The position numbers and the translations under genes were made by a program. 64,000 nucleotides of DNA from Vanessa cardui (taxonomy: Eukaryota > Arthropoda > Insecta > Lepidoptera > Nymphalidae). Positions 63,915 through 64,000 of the stretch are shown piece by piece; position 1 is the first letter of the stretch; each line of letters opens with the position of its first letter. The stretch is from positions 10,333,702 through 10,397,701 of the forward strand of contig NC_061136.1 of assembly GCF_905220365.1 (NCBI RefSeq), in the 5' to 3' direction. Below the pieces are notes generated by a model, which was not told the DNA's origin, made no database searches, and saw only the letters and a list, made by a program, of their open reading frames with translations.

Positions 63915-64000
63915 TTTTCGCCCGCGGTTTCGCTCGCGTTTCAGGAGTTTGTTTCGTGTGTTGAAAAAAATAGCCAAAGTCCTTCTTACAACAATAACAA
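63915..64000 (-). repeat. family B-like repeat running off the window
   Basis: Begins TTTTCGCCCGCGGTTTCGCT and continues GTGTTGAAAAAAATAGCCAA into the right edge, so it is incomplete here. Confidence 0.55.

Larger units (their letters stand above)
52381..64000. other. region beyond mir-993, no recognisable protein gene
   Basis: Contains the candidate exon at 53125, SINEs at 54196, 55805, 59623 and 60816, and family B repeats at 60535 and 63915. Two GC-richer unique islands are present: 56900-57080 (with octamer ATTTGCAT at 57033-57040) and 58530-58720 (with AAGATGGCGGCC at 58541-58552). A further GC-richer segment at 63090-63290 carries a 64-codon ORF that looks repeat-like. No homeobox of a neighbouring Hox gene appears before the right edge. 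Confidence 0.55.

Overview
This window looks like nuclear DNA from a lepidopteran insect, probably a butterfly, and lies inside the Hox (Antennapedia-type) cluster. The evidence is a complete two-exon Deformed (Dfd/Hox4) gene on the minus strand, a mir-993 hairpin (a Hox-cluster microRNA of arthropods) on the same strand about 21 kb upstream, very AT-rich DNA with almost no long ORFs, and about ten copies of a tRNA-headed SINE that resembles the Metulj-type SINEs of butterflies. I assigned the lineage from recognised repeat and gene families, not from a search.

Layout. Positions 1-15307 are the 3' flank of Dfd. They hold no recognisable gene, a few old repeats, a 52-bp perfect inverted repeat near the left end and several GC-richer unique islands. 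Positions 15308-28867 are Dfd, read right to left: exon 1 (28867-28339) encodes the MSSFLMNG start and the YPWM motif, a 12.4-kb intron (28338-15967) follows, and exon 2 (15966-15308) encodes the whole homeodomain and the C-terminus. The splice joins in phase and gives 395 residues. The middle of the intron (about 21.4-25.7 kb) is full of nested and inverted repeat insertions, while 20.4-20.7 kb is a unique, GC-richer island that could be regulatory.

Positions 28868-50000 are the 5' flank: a GC-rich leader, then AT-rich DNA with islands that may be cis-regulatory, one 54-codon small ORF, a TATA/initiator pair on the plus strand, and scattered repeats. The mir-993 precursor is at about 49960-50050 (-). 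Upstream of it (51.3-52.4 kb) is a long repeat-free region rich in homeodomain-type motifs, and at 53125-53187 (-) a short GC-rich segment bounded by good splice signals that may be a non-coding or leader exon. Positions 54-64 kb hold four SINEs and other repeats, plus two more GC-rich islands.

Dfd and mir-993 would act together in head-segment patterning: Dfd as a sequence-specific transcription factor working with TALE cofactors through YPWM, and miR-993 as a post-transcriptional regulator sharing the miR-10-type 5' sequence. No mir-10 hairpin was found. Most other content is non-coding. I saw no CRISPR, no viral gene, no rRNA and no convincing functional tRNA gene.
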